Positions 26,222-34,509 of a stretch of DNA of 64,000 nucleotides are shown here, piece by piece. Source of the DNA: Streptomyces sp. NBC_01276 (GTDB taxonomy: Bacteria; Actinomycetota; Actinomycetes; Streptomycetales; Streptomycetaceae); contig NZ_CP108442.1 of assembly GCF_041435355.1 (NCBI RefSeq), positions 7,066,501 to 7,130,500 of the forward strand, in the 5' to 3' direction. Under the pieces are notes generated by a model that searched no databases, was not told the origin of the DNA, and saw only the letters and a list, made by a program, of their open reading frames with translations. A program made the translations under genes and the position numbers. Each line of letters starts with the position of its first letter. Position 1 is the first letter of the stretch.

Positions 26222-27127
26222 ATGAGTCACGTCGCGTACGAGTTGGCCACGCAGCCCGAAAGCTGGGAACGGGCCGCTGAACTGGCCCCGGCTCACCGGG
26301 CGGTGCTGCCGAGGCCGGGGGAGCGTACCGCGATCGTCGGGTGCGGCACCTCGTACTTCATGGCCCAGGCCGCAGCCGCCCTGCGCGAGGACGCCGGACA
26401 GGGCGAGACCGACGCCTTCCCCGCCTCGGAGTTCCCCCATCACCGCCGCTACGACCGGGTCGTGGCGCTCACCCGGTCCGGGACCACCACCGAGGTCCTC
26501 GACCTGCTGGCCGGCCTGCGGGAGGCCGGGGTCGCGACCACCGCCGTCATCGGCGACCCCGACACGCCGGTGACGACCCTGGCGCACGACCTCGTCGTGC
26601 TGGACTTCGCCGACGAACGTTCCGTCGTCCAGACCCGGTTCGCCACCACCGCCCTCACCCTGCTGCGCGCCCACGTCGGCGCGCACACCCCGGCCGTGGT
26701 CGCCGACGCCCGCGTCGCGCTCGCCGAACCGCTGCCCGCGGGGCTGGAGGGCCGGGGCCAGTTCACCTTCCTCGGCCGGGGCTGGAGCGTCGGTCTGGCC
26801 AACGAGGCCGCCCTCAAGATGCGCGAGGCCTCCCTGTCCTGGGCGGAGGCCTACCCGGCGATGGAGTACCGGCACGGCCCGGTCAGCGTCACCGGGCCCG
26901 GCTCCGTGACCTGGTCGCTGGGCGGGACCCCCGACGGGATCGCCGAGCAGGTCCTCGGTACCGGCGCCGCATGGATCGACGGAGCGCTCGACCCGCTCGC
27001 CGAACTGGTGCGCGTACACCGGCTGGCCGTCGCCGTGGCCGCCCACCGGCAGCTGGACCCGGACGCGCCCCGCAACCTCACCCGCTCGGTCATCCTCACC
27101 GCCACCGGAGAGGGGGCGGTCCGATGA
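26222..27127 (+). CDS. SIS-domain sugar-phosphate isomerase/deaminase (AgaS/FrlB-like)
   Basis: A 301-residue protein with two SIS domains. The first has IVGCGTSYFMAQAAAAL and VVALTRSGTTTEVLDLL. The second has FLGRGWSVGLANEAALKMREAS followed by the EYRHGP block found in glucosamine-6-phosphate synthase and AgaS relatives. It should isomerise or deaminate an amino-sugar or ketose phosphate. GGGAG precedes the ATG, and its stop overlaps the aldolase start (ATGA). Together with the DeoR regulator it forms an amino-sugar type catabolic module. No dedicated kinase or transporter is nearby. Confidence 0.88.
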   Translation: MSHVAYELATQPESWERAAELAPAHRAVLPRPGERTAIVGCGTSYFMAQAAAALREDAGQGETDAFPASEFPHHRRYDRVVALTRSGTTTEVLDLLAGLREAGVATTAVIGDPDTPVTTLAHDLVVLDFADERSVVQTRFATTALTLLRAHVGAHTPAVVADARVALAEPLPAGLEGRGQFTFLGRGWSVGLANEAALKMREASLSWAEAYPAMEYRHGPVSVTGPGSVTWSLGGTPDGIAEQVLGTGAAWIDGALDPLAELVRVHRLAVAVAAHRQLDPDAPRNLTRSVILTATGEGAVR

Positions 27128-27969
27128 CCCTCGCCCCCGCCGGACACCTCGTCGCCGAAGCGGCCGGGGCCGGCCGCGCCATCGCGGCCTTCAACATCAT
27201 CACGCTGGAGCACGCCGAGGCCGTGGTCGAGGGCGCCGAGCGCACCGGCCTGCCCGTCATCCTGCAACTCAGCGAGAACGCGGTGAAGTTCCGCGACGGA
27301 GCCCTGCTGCCCATCGCCCGTGCCGCCGCCGCGTGTGCCGAGGCCGCCGGGGTGCCCGTCGGGCTCCACCTCGACCACGTCAAGAGCCCGGACCTGCTGC
27401 GGCAGGCCGTGGACGCCGGCTTCGGATCGGTGATGTACGACGCCGCGCACCTGCCCTACGCCGAGAACCTGGAGGCCACCCGCTCCGCCGCCGACTGGGC
27501 CCACGCCAACGGCCTGTGGATCGAGGCCGAGCTGGGCGAGGTCGGCGGCAAGAACGGCGCCGCCCCCCTGGACCCGCACGCGCCGGGCGCCCGTACCGAC
27601 CCGGACGAGGCGCGCCGGTTCGTCGCCGACTCCGGGGTGGACGCCCTGGCCGTGGCCATCGGCAGCAGCCACGCCATGACCAGCCGGACCGCGGTCCTCG
27701 ACCACGCCCTGCTGGCGCGGCTCGCCAAGACGGTGGACGTCCCGCTCGTCCTGCACGGCTCCTCCGGCCTCCCCGACGCGGAGCTCGCGGCCGCCGTCGC
27801 CGGCGGGATCCGCAAGGTCAACATCGGCACTGCCCTCAACGTGGCCATGACCGAGGCCATCCGCGCCCACCTCACCCCGGCGGACCCCCGCCCCTACCTC
27901 GCGGCGGCCCGGACGGCGATGGCGGCGACGGCCGCCGCCATGATCGGCGCCCTGGACCGTCGCCCCTGA
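27124..27969 (+). CDS. Class II fructose/tagatose-bisphosphate aldolase
   Basis: A 281-residue Zn-dependent aldolase of the GatY/KbaY group. Key blocks are IAAFNIITLEHAEAVVEGAE, the Zn/catalytic LHLDHVKSPDLLRQAVDAGF, SVMYDAAHLPYAENLEATR, EAELGEVGGK, the Zn histidine in LVLHGSSGLPD and the phosphate loop GIRKVNIGTALN. It should split a ketohexose bisphosphate into DHAP and an aldehyde phosphate. It starts four bases inside the isomerase gene, so translation is coupled. The order DeoR, SIS and aldolase resembles galactosamine/tagatose pathways. Confidence 0.92.
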   Translation: MTLAPAGHLVAEAAGAGRAIAAFNIITLEHAEAVVEGAERTGLPVILQLSENAVKFRDGALLPIARAAAACAEAAGVPVGLHLDHVKSPDLLRQAVDAGFGSVMYDAAHLPYAENLEATRSAADWAHANGLWIEAELGEVGGKNGAAPLDPHAPGARTDPDEARRFVADSGVDALAVAIGSSHAMTSRTAVLDHALLARLAKTVDVPLVLHGSSGLPDAELAAAVAGGIRKVNIGTALNVAMTEAIRAHLTPADPRPYLAAARTAMAATAAAMIGALDRRP

Positions 27970-28036
27970 GCCGACGGCCAGGGGAGCGCGGATACCGGAT
28001 CGCCGGATCCCGGATCCCGGAAGGACGCGGCGGGCG

Positions 28037-28077
28037 GGCGGCCCGGACATCCCACTCAGCGGGAGGGCCGGGCCGCC
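28037..28077 (+). terminator. Hairpin terminator after the aldolase gene
   Basis: Perfect 10-base arms GGCGGCCCGG and CCGGGCCGCC with a 21-base loop, 68 bases after the aldolase stop and directly before the pseudogene region. Confidence 0.5.
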
Positions 28078-28081
28078 GCCA

Positions 28082-28405
28082 TTGCAGCTCGGGCCCTACC
28101 GGGGCCGGGAGACGGAGGTGGCCGTCGCCTCCGCGGTCTCCCCGACCGGCGCCGTCCTCGCCGGACGTCACGGGGCCGGCGTGCTCTCGCTCGCCGCCGC
28201 CGATCCGGCCGGCTTCGCCACGCTCGACACCAACTGGGCGGCCCACGAACGGGCCTGCGCCGAAGCGGGGCGCCGCGCGGACCGGCGGAGCTGGCGGCTG
28301 GTCACCCCCGTCCATCCGGCCGAGACCCGTGAAGCCGCCCTGCAGCAGTCGGAGTTCGGCGTACTCGACCTCGTCGCGTACATCGAGGCCCTCGGCGGTG
28401 TCCGG
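28082..28405 (+). pseudogene. Internal fragment of an LLM-class flavin-dependent monooxygenase
   Basis: About 105 residues in one frame match the middle of luciferase-like (LLM) oxidoreductases: VAVASAVSPTGAVLAGRHGAG, VLSLAAADPAGFATLDTNWA, and SWRLVTPVHPAETREAALQQ. Both the N-terminal ~180 and C-terminal ~100 residues are missing. The fragment runs straight into the alcohol dehydrogenase remnant in another frame. It is a deletion scar joining two unrelated genes and is not expected to be functional. Confidence 0.65.
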
Positions 28406-28410
28406 CTGCC

Positions 28411-29083
28411 GGGCAGGCGCTGGTGGCCACCGAGGCCTGCGGCGTCTGCGGTTCCGGCCTCAGCGCGGTCGCCCACACCGCCGAGTTCCTCCGGGCCTCC
28501 CTGGACAGCGGCACCACCGGCTTCCTCTTCGACCCGGCCCGTCCCCTGGTCATGGGCCACGAGTTCTCCGGCCGGGTCCTCGCCTACGGCCCCGGCGCGA
28601 GCGGTCCCGCCCCCGGCACCGGGGTGGTCGCCCTGCCCTGGGCCCTCGACGCCGGCGGGGTCGTCCGTACCGTCGGCTACGGCAACGCCTTCCCCGGGGG
28701 TTTCGGCGAACGGATCGTCGTCCAGGCGCAGGCCCTGCTCCCGGTGCCGGACTCCCTGGACCTGGCCCTGGCCGCCCTCACCGAGCCGCTGGCCGTCGGC
28801 TTCGGGAACATCGCCCGTACGGAGGCGGGGCCCGGCACCCCCGCGGTGGTCGTCGGCTGCGGGCCCGTCGGGCTGGGCGCCGTCGCGGCCCTGCTGGAGC
28901 GCGGCGCCGGCCCCGTCGTGGCCTCCGACCCGTCGGCGCTGCGGCGCGCGGCCGCGGCCCGGATCGGCGGGGCTTCGGCGGACTCGACGCGGCCTTCGCC
29001 TCCCTGCGGCGCCCGGAGCGCACATCAAGGTGCTGATCCGCCCCGGGCTGCCGGGCACGGGCCTCGTGCCGCCCCGCGTCTGA
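28411..29083 (+). pseudogene. Broken zinc-type alcohol dehydrogenase
   Basis: From 28411 the frame reads GQALVATEACGVCGSGLSAV, then RPLVMGHEFSGRVLAYGPG, LTEPLAVGFGNI and the Rossmann motif VVVGCGPVGLGAVAALLERG, all of a medium-chain Zn dehydrogenase. The start is lost. After ARIGG the frame jumps: GLDAAFASLRRPE appears in a second frame from 28980 and AHIKVLIRPG in a third from about 29020. These are the expected C-terminal pieces with some 100 residues deleted between. A large deletion plus at least two frameshifts mark it as dead. Confidence 0.7.
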
Positions 29084-29419
29084 AGCGCCCCTGCTCCGGA
29101 GGGGCCGGACGCGCCACCCCCCAGCCTACTCACCAGTACCGCATCTGCCAGGAAAAAGCGAGGATCCGGCCTTACTTGCTTCCTTATTTGACTGCTACAT
29201 TCCGCAAGTGCATCGCGCTCCGGACGGGCGGTGGGCCGGCCATGATCTGGCCTGCCCCGCCCTGCCGCAGGTGCGCGACACCGGTCCACACGCCGCCGCT
29301 CCGCCGTGCCGACCACCCGATCACACCCTCCCAGCGCCGAACCGGACCCCGTCCGGGGAACGGTGCTGCTCGCGCGCGGCCCCCGGCCGCCCGAACCTCC
29401 TCTCCGAAAGGGAGAAACC
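29084..29419. other. Non-coding leader upstream of the secreted repeat protein
   Basis: About 335 bases with no gene. A short AT-rich island at roughly 29140-29210 (CTTACTTGCTTCCTTATTTG) stands out and probably holds the promoter of the secreted protein at 29420. A clear -35/-10 pair could not be fixed. Confidence 0.5.
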
Positions 29420-30499
29420 GTGCGAAAGTTCCTTCTGCGACGCCCTGTCGCGGGCAAGGCGCTGATCGTGGCCGCCCTGCTGGCCCTGGCGGTCCCCGGC
29501 ACCGCCTACGCCAATACGGTCGGCGTGACGGTGAAGACACCCGGCGCCACGTCAGGCCCGGCCGCCGCCTTCTCCGAGATCACCACCGACGCCGCGTGCG
29601 CGAGCGGCCTGGTCTCCGGCGGCGGCGTCAACCAGGCCATCGGCACCGGGTCGTCCTCCAACGGCAACAAGATCAACGGCACTTCGCCGAGCCCCGACGG
29701 AAGCGCCGAGTACACCGGCTCCACGGGCGTGGTGGGCACCGACGTGACCCACTGGCTCGGCATCGGCGGCAGCGGCGGCGCGGTCAACGCCTCCTTCTCC
29801 AGCACCCCGTACGCCATGTGCTTCAGCAGCAGCCTGATCAACCACACCCAGGTGGTGATGAACAAGCTGGCGGGCCCCACCACCAGCTCGACCGTCGGGC
29901 TCGTCACCGCGACCTGCCCGGCCAACACCCGCCTGCTCGGCGGCGGAGCCCGCATCACCCCCGCCGTCATCGGCAGCCTCAAGCCCATCGCCAGTTTCCC
30001 CACCTTCAACAACTCCGCCCACGGCTACGGTCAGAAGGCCGCGGCCGACGGTGAGACCAACCCCGACTCCTGGAGCGCCGTCGGCTGGAACGGCGGCGGT
30101 GGCAACACCGACAACACCACGTACGCGTACGCCATCTGCAGCGGCAACAACATCAACATCAGTGGCGCGACCGTGAAGGTCCGCCACAGCGAGGTGAGCG
30201 GCCCCACCGCCGCGACCGCGGGCCAGACCGTGACGGTCGGCTGCGGAGGCGGGGACGGAAAGCTGATCGGCGGCGGCGCCGCGATCAGCGGAGGCAGCGT
30301 CACGACCACGAACTTCACCGGGCCCGGTTCCCAGGGCGACCACCTGAACGGCAGCTACCCCAGCGACTCCGGCGGCAACCCGGTCGCGGACGGGACCACC
30401 ACGGCCTCGTACTGGTCGGCGACCACCCACGCCGGGGGAGTCAGCTCCCCGAGCACCTACTCCGACGCCTGGGCGCTGTGCGCCGACGACGGCGTCTGA
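29420..30499 (+). CDS. Secreted protein with three Cys-framed repeats, unknown function
   Basis: A 359-residue exported protein. The signal peptide is about 31 residues (AGKALIVAALLALAVPGTAY then A). The mature part is three tandem modules of about 105 residues. Each opens with a Cys followed by a LxGGG motif (CASGLVSGGG, CPANTRLLGGGA, CGGGDGKLIGGGA) and closes with YAMC, YAIC or WALC. The Cys pairs are 60/134, 166/240 and 275/354, so spacing is 74, 74 and 79, suggesting one disulfide per module. I do not recognise the family. GTG 29420 has GGGAGAAA upstream. It is Gly/Ser/Thr-rich and followed by another surface protein gene. Confidence 0.8.
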   Translation: MRKFLLRRPVAGKALIVAALLALAVPGTAYANTVGVTVKTPGATSGPAAAFSEITTDAACASGLVSGGGVNQAIGTGSSSNGNKINGTSPSPDGSAEYTGSTGVVGTDVTHWLGIGGSGGAVNASFSSTPYAMCFSSSLINHTQVVMNKLAGPTTSSTVGLVTATCPANTRLLGGGARITPAVIGSLKPIASFPTFNNSAHGYGQKAAADGETNPDSWSAVGWNGGGGNTDNTTYAYAICSGNNINISGATVKVRHSEVSGPTAATAGQTVTVGCGGGDGKLIGGGAAISGGSVTTTNFTGPGSQGDHLNGSYPSDSGGNPVADGTTTASYWSATTHAGGVSSPSTYSDAWALCADDGV

Positions 30500-30517
30500 T
30501 CCACCCGCAGCACGGTT

Positions 30518-30554
30518 GCCGCAGCCGGGGCCACGGTCGCGCCCCGGCTGCGGC
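30518..30554 (+). terminator. Hairpin terminator between the two secreted-protein genes
   Basis: Perfect 14-base arms (GCCGCAGCCGGGGC and its complement) with a 9-base loop, 18 bases after the stop of the repeat protein. It implies the two surface proteins are transcribed separately or attenuated. Confidence 0.6.
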
Positions 30555-30600
30555 GCCGCACGTCCCATCCCGAGTACCGTCGTCTGGAACCGAGTTGAGC

Positions 30601-32403
30601 ATGTACCGATCGAAGATCCTGAAGGTGGCCGGAGCCGCCGGCCTGCTGGCCGCCGCGATGGCGCCCCTGCCCGCGACGGCCGAGCCGACGGCGCCGGGCG
30701 CCGTCACCCCCTGCGGCGCGGGCGGCGCCTTCACCGCCGCGTCGCCCACCTGCACCTACACCGCCGTCGGCACGGACACCTTCACCGTCCCGGCCGGGGT
30801 GACCGCGGTGACGGTCGACCTCTTCGGTGCCGAGGGCGGCAGCGCCGCCGGCTTCGTCCTCCCCAGCCCCCCGAACGGCGGGGCACCCGGCGGACTGGGC
30901 GGCGAGACCCGCGCCGAACTGCCGGTCGTGGCGGGCCAGTCCCTCCAGATCACCGTCGGCGGAGTCGGAAGTTCCGGCACCTCCCGGCACGGCGAGTTCG
31001 CCCGCCCCGGCGGCACAGGCCACGGCTCCGGCGGCGGCGGCGCCCACGGCGGCGGCGGTTCCGGCGGCGGCGCCAGCGACCTGCGTACGGGGGCCTTCGG
31101 CCCCGCCGACCGGATCCTGGTGGCGGGCGGCGGCGGTGGCGCGGGCAACGGCGGGCCGCTGCTGCACGGCGGCGACGGCGGCGGGCCCGAAGGGGAGCCC
31201 GGCGGCCAGGGTGGCGGCCCCGACGGGTCCGGCCTCGCGGGCGGCGGCGGAACCCAGTCCGCCCACGGGGTGGGCGGAAGCCGTAACTCCGCGGTCGGGG
31301 CCCCGGGCGCCGCGGGCAGCGACATCGACCAGTACACCAGCCGGCCCAACCCCGGAAGCGGTGGCTCCGGCGGCAACGGCGGAGGCGGCGGCAACGGCGG
31401 CGGTGGAGGTGGCGGCGGCTACTTCGCCGGTGGCGGCGGCTCAGGCGGCGGCAGGCCCGGGGAACTCTACGGAGCCGGCGGCGGCGGGGGCAGCGGCTTC
31501 GCGGCCCCGACGGCCATCGGCGCCACCCTCACCGGGGGCGTCAACCACGGCAACGGCAAGGCGGTCGTCTCCTTCCGGTACGGAACCTCGGTCACGGTGA
31601 CCGCGGACACGGCGACCCCGCTGTTCGGGCGGCCGGTCACCCTCACCGCGACCGTCGACCCGGCCGACCCGGACGCCGGAACCCCCGGCGGGGAGGTCAC
31701 GTTCTTCGACGGGCCGACCCCGCTGGGCACCGCCAGGCTCGACGGCGGTCGCGCGAGCATCCGTACCGGCACCCTCCAGCCCTCCGCGCACGCCATCACC
31801 GCACGCTACGGCGGCGACGCGGCCTTCACCCCGGGCGCGACGGCGGCGCCCACCGGGGTCACCGTCGGTTTCACCGGACCCTGCCTCACCACCGCGCACG
31901 CCGGCCCGCTGACCGTGGCCCCGGGCGAAGCCCTGTGCATCGCGGCCGGCGGCAGCCAGACCGGCCCGCTGACCGTACGCCCCGGCGGTGCGCTGGCTGC
32001 TTCGGACGCGACGATCACCGGACCGGTGTCGGCCCAGGGCGCCACCGCCTTCACCCTCTGCCGGTCCGCGCTCACCGGCCCGGTCTCCGTGGAGGGAACC
32101 ACCGGGCTGGTGCTCATCGGTTCCGACCGTGAGGCGACGGCCTGCGCCGGCAACACCGTCCGGGGTCCGCTGACCCTCGACGCGAACACCGGCGGCCTCG
32201 AAGCCTCGGCCGACACGGTCACCGGACCGGTCCGGATCACCGGCAACAGCGGCCCGGGCCTGGCGTCCGTGGACCCCGCGCCCGCCTTCCGGTCCAACCG
32301 CGTCACCGGCCCGCTGCGTTGCGAGGGCAACGCGCCGGACCTCCTCCAGTCGCGGAACAGCGTCACCGGCCCGCGCACCGGGCAGTGCCGCCGGGACGGC
32401 TAG
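30601..32403 (+). CDS. Secreted glycine-rich protein with Ig-like and beta-helix-like parts
   Basis: A 600-residue exported protein. After a signal peptide (ILKVAGAAGLLAAAMAPLPA) comes a beta-rich domain (TFTVPAGVTAVTVDLFGAEG) and a very glycine-rich region to about residue 310, ending GAGGGGGSGFAAP. A bacterial Ig-like (Big_3) domain follows at roughly 325-420 (FGRPVTLTATVDPADPD, GGEVTFFDGPTPLGTARL, HAITARYGGDAAF). The last ~170 residues contain repeated TGPLTV/TGPVSV units that look like turns of a right-handed beta-helix. It may be a cell-surface adhesin or spore/aerial hypha coat protein; that is inference. No sorting signal is seen. Confidence 0.75.
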   Translation: MYRSKILKVAGAAGLLAAAMAPLPATAEPTAPGAVTPCGAGGAFTAASPTCTYTAVGTDTFTVPAGVTAVTVDLFGAEGGSAAGFVLPSPPNGGAPGGLGGETRAELPVVAGQSLQITVGGVGSSGTSRHGEFARPGGTGHGSGGGGAHGGGGSGGGASDLRTGAFGPADRILVAGGGGGAGNGGPLLHGGDGGGPEGEPGGQGGGPDGSGLAGGGGTQSAHGVGGSRNSAVGAPGAAGSDIDQYTSRPNPGSGGSGGNGGGGGNGGGGGGGGYFAGGGGSGGGRPGELYGAGGGGGSGFAAPTAIGATLTGGVNHGNGKAVVSFRYGTSVTVTADTATPLFGRPVTLTATVDPADPDAGTPGGEVTFFDGPTPLGTARLDGGRASIRTGTLQPSAHAITARYGGDAAFTPGATAAPTGVTVGFTGPCLTTAHAGPLTVAPGEALCIAAGGSQTGPLTVRPGGALAASDATITGPVSAQGATAFTLCRSALTGPVSVEGTTGLVLIGSDREATACAGNTVRGPLTLDANTGGLEASADTVTGPVRITGNSGPGLASVDPAPAFRSNRVTGPLRCEGNAPDLLQSRNSVTGPRTGQCRRDG

Positions 32404-32635
32404 GGGGTGTCTGGAGTCGGCAGGGGCGGCCCGGCCGTCGGCACCGGGGTGCGGAACCTCCCCGCGCCCCGGCCGGCCAGGTCGTCGGTGCCCGGCCACG
32501 AGGCGAAGCGGAGGCGCAACCGGCTTGGGCCGCGGGATGGGTGGCAGCCGCCCGGTCCGTCCGTGGACGGTGCATCTACGCTTGTGCCCCGTCAGAGAGT
32601 CGAGACGGGCGACCGGTCGTGGAACGGAGCATGTG

Positions 32636-34357
32636 GTGCCAGCGGGCCAAGCGGAGGATGCGAACGACGGGGACCTGATCGGAAAGGTGCTCGGGGGACG
32701 CTACCGGGTGACCTCCGTGGTCGGCCGAGGCGGCATGGGCGTGGTCGCCCGGGCCGTCGACGAACTGCTCGCCCGCGAGGTCGCCGTCAAGGTCCTGCGG
32801 GCCTACACCGACTCCAGCGACGCCGAACTGGCCGACCTGCGCACCCGGATGGAGCGCGAGGCGCAGGCCGCCGCCCGTATCCGGCACGCCGGCGTCGTCA
32901 CCGTGCACGACGTGACGCATGAGCAGGGGCTGCCCGTCATCGTCATGGAACTCGTCGACGGGCCCTCGCTCGACGAGGTGGTCACGCGGCGCGGCGCGCT
33001 CGACCCGCACGAGGCCGCCGCGATCGGTGCCAAGCTGATGGACGCGCTCGACGCCGCGCACCGCGCGGGCGTCCTGCACCGGGACGTGAAGCCGGGCAAC
33101 GTGCTGCTGGAGCGCGGCGGCCGGGTCGTCCTCACGGACTTCGGCATCGCCACCATGGAGTCCTCCGGTGACGACGCCGTGGCGAAGCTGACCCGCAGCG
33201 GCGAGCTGGTCGGCTCGCTCGACTACCTGCCGCCGGAGCGCGCGCAGGGCAGGGAACCGGGCCCGGCCTCCGACATATGGTCGCTCGGGATGACCCTGTA
33301 CGCGGCGGTGGAGGGCGTCTCGCCGTTCCGCCGCACCTCGGTGTGGTCCACGCTGGCCGCGATCGTCGGCGACCCGCTGCCCGAGCCCCGGCGTGCGGGG
33401 CCGCTCACCCCGGTGCTGCGGGCGCTGATGGAGAAGGAGCCGGAGCACCGTCCCACCGCCGACCAGGCGCGCGCGATGCTGGAGCAGGTGGCGGCGGGCG
33501 GTGGCGCGGCGCCCGCGCAGGCTCCCGCCTCGGTCCCGCCGACCCCCGGCGCGCAGTCGGAGTTCGGGCCGGCTCCGGCTCCGGCGCCGGCCCCGGCGCC
33601 CGCCCCCGCGCCCGTTCCCGGCTTCGGGCCCCCGCCCCCGGCCGGTTTCGACGCCGACGGCGTATCGTTTCCGCACCCCTACGCCCCCACCCCCCAGCCC
33701 GGCTTCCCGCCGCAGGGACCGCCGCAGGGACCCCCGCCCGGTCAGCCGTCCACGGTCAGCCATTCCGGCTCGGCGGCCGTGGACCGGGCGCGGCGCCGCA
33801 GCCGCGCCGCGATGGCCGTGGCGGTCGTCGCCGTACTCGCCGCCGGCGGCGTCACCTACGCCGTGACCTCGGGCGACGGCGACGACCGGGCGCAGGCGGC
33901 GGCTCCCACCCCGGCGCCCGGCGGCTCCCCGGTCGCCGGCGGGCAGTCGGGCGCGCCGACCCCGGCCCCGTCGCCCTCCGGCTCCGGGCCCACGGCGAAG
34001 CCGTCCGCGAGCGCCTCGAAGAAGGCCGGCACGCCGTCGCCCTCCGCGAAGGGCTCCTCGCCCGCCCCCGCCAAACCGAGCCCCGTACCGACGGGCTGCG
34101 CCGGCTGGACGCACAAGGACCCGGCGCCGGGCACCTACGGCTACATCTCCGGCGACCACCACCTGCTGGCCGCGCCGTACCAGCAGTGCTCGCAGGGCAG
34201 CCTGGTCAAGGACGGCACGAAGCTCTGGTACCAGTGCTACATCGTCAACTCGTACGGCAACCAGTGGACGTTCGTGCGCGTGGACGGCACGAACGCCACG
34301 GGATGGCTGTACAACCGCGACCTCAAGGGGCAGAAGGGCTCGTCCCCCGCCTGTTAG
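32636..34357 (+). CDS. Transmembrane Ser/Thr protein kinase with extracellular SH3-like domain
   Basis: A 573-residue PknB-type kinase. The kinase domain starts at VLGGRYRVTSVVGRGGMGVV, with the Lys in VAVKVLR, catalytic HRDVKPGNVLL and LTDFGIAT. A Pro/Ala-rich juxtamembrane linker follows, then a transmembrane helix near 391-410 (AAMAVAVVAVLAAGGVTYAV). A Pro/Ser-rich outer stalk leads to a C-terminal SH3-like sensor (GTKLWYQCYIVNSYGNQWTF) with several Cys. PASTA repeats are absent. GTG 32636 sits six bases after GGAG; GTG 32633 is too close. It may sense cell-wall or surface ligands. Confidence 0.9.
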   Translation: MPAGQAEDANDGDLIGKVLGGRYRVTSVVGRGGMGVVARAVDELLAREVAVKVLRAYTDSSDAELADLRTRMEREAQAAARIRHAGVVTVHDVTHEQGLPVIVMELVDGPSLDEVVTRRGALDPHEAAAIGAKLMDALDAAHRAGVLHRDVKPGNVLLERGGRVVLTDFGIATMESSGDDAVAKLTRSGELVGSLDYLPPERAQGREPGPASDIWSLGMTLYAAVEGVSPFRRTSVWSTLAAIVGDPLPEPRRAGPLTPVLRALMEKEPEHRPTADQARAMLEQVAAGGGAAPAQAPASVPPTPGAQSEFGPAPAPAPAPAPAPAPVPGFGPPPPAGFDADGVSFPHPYAPTPQPGFPPQGPPQGPPPGQPSTVSHSGSAAVDRARRRSRAAMAVAVVAVLAAGGVTYAVTSGDGDDRAQAAAPTPAPGGSPVAGGQSGAPTPAPSPSGSGPTAKPSASASKKAGTPSPSAKGSSPAPAKPSPVPTGCAGWTHKDPAPGTYGYISGDHHLLAAPYQQCSQGSLVKDGTKLWYQCYIVNSYGNQWTFVRVDGTNATGWLYNRDLKGQKGSSPAC

Positions 34358-34362
34358 CCGCT

Positions 34363-34400
34363 GCGGGCCGGGGAGTTCCGTACCGGACTTCCCGGCCCGC
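34363..34400 (+). terminator. Hairpin terminator after the kinase gene
   Basis: A 14-base stem (GCGGGCCGGGGAGT with ACTTCCCGGCCCGC, one G.U pair) and a 10-base loop just after the kinase stop. Confidence 0.6.
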
Positions 34401-34509
34401 CCGCACTCCTGACGGTCCATCACCACCCCTTCCGGATTACTGCAACGGGTTCTACCCTGGCCGCCGCCACCACACCGACCGGCTGGACCGCGAGACTCCC
34501 GGAGGGGCC

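Noticed and set aside
28082..29083. A complete LLM-dehydrogenase fusion protein
   Set aside because: The two matches are in different frames and both lack essential ends, so a functional fusion is excluded.
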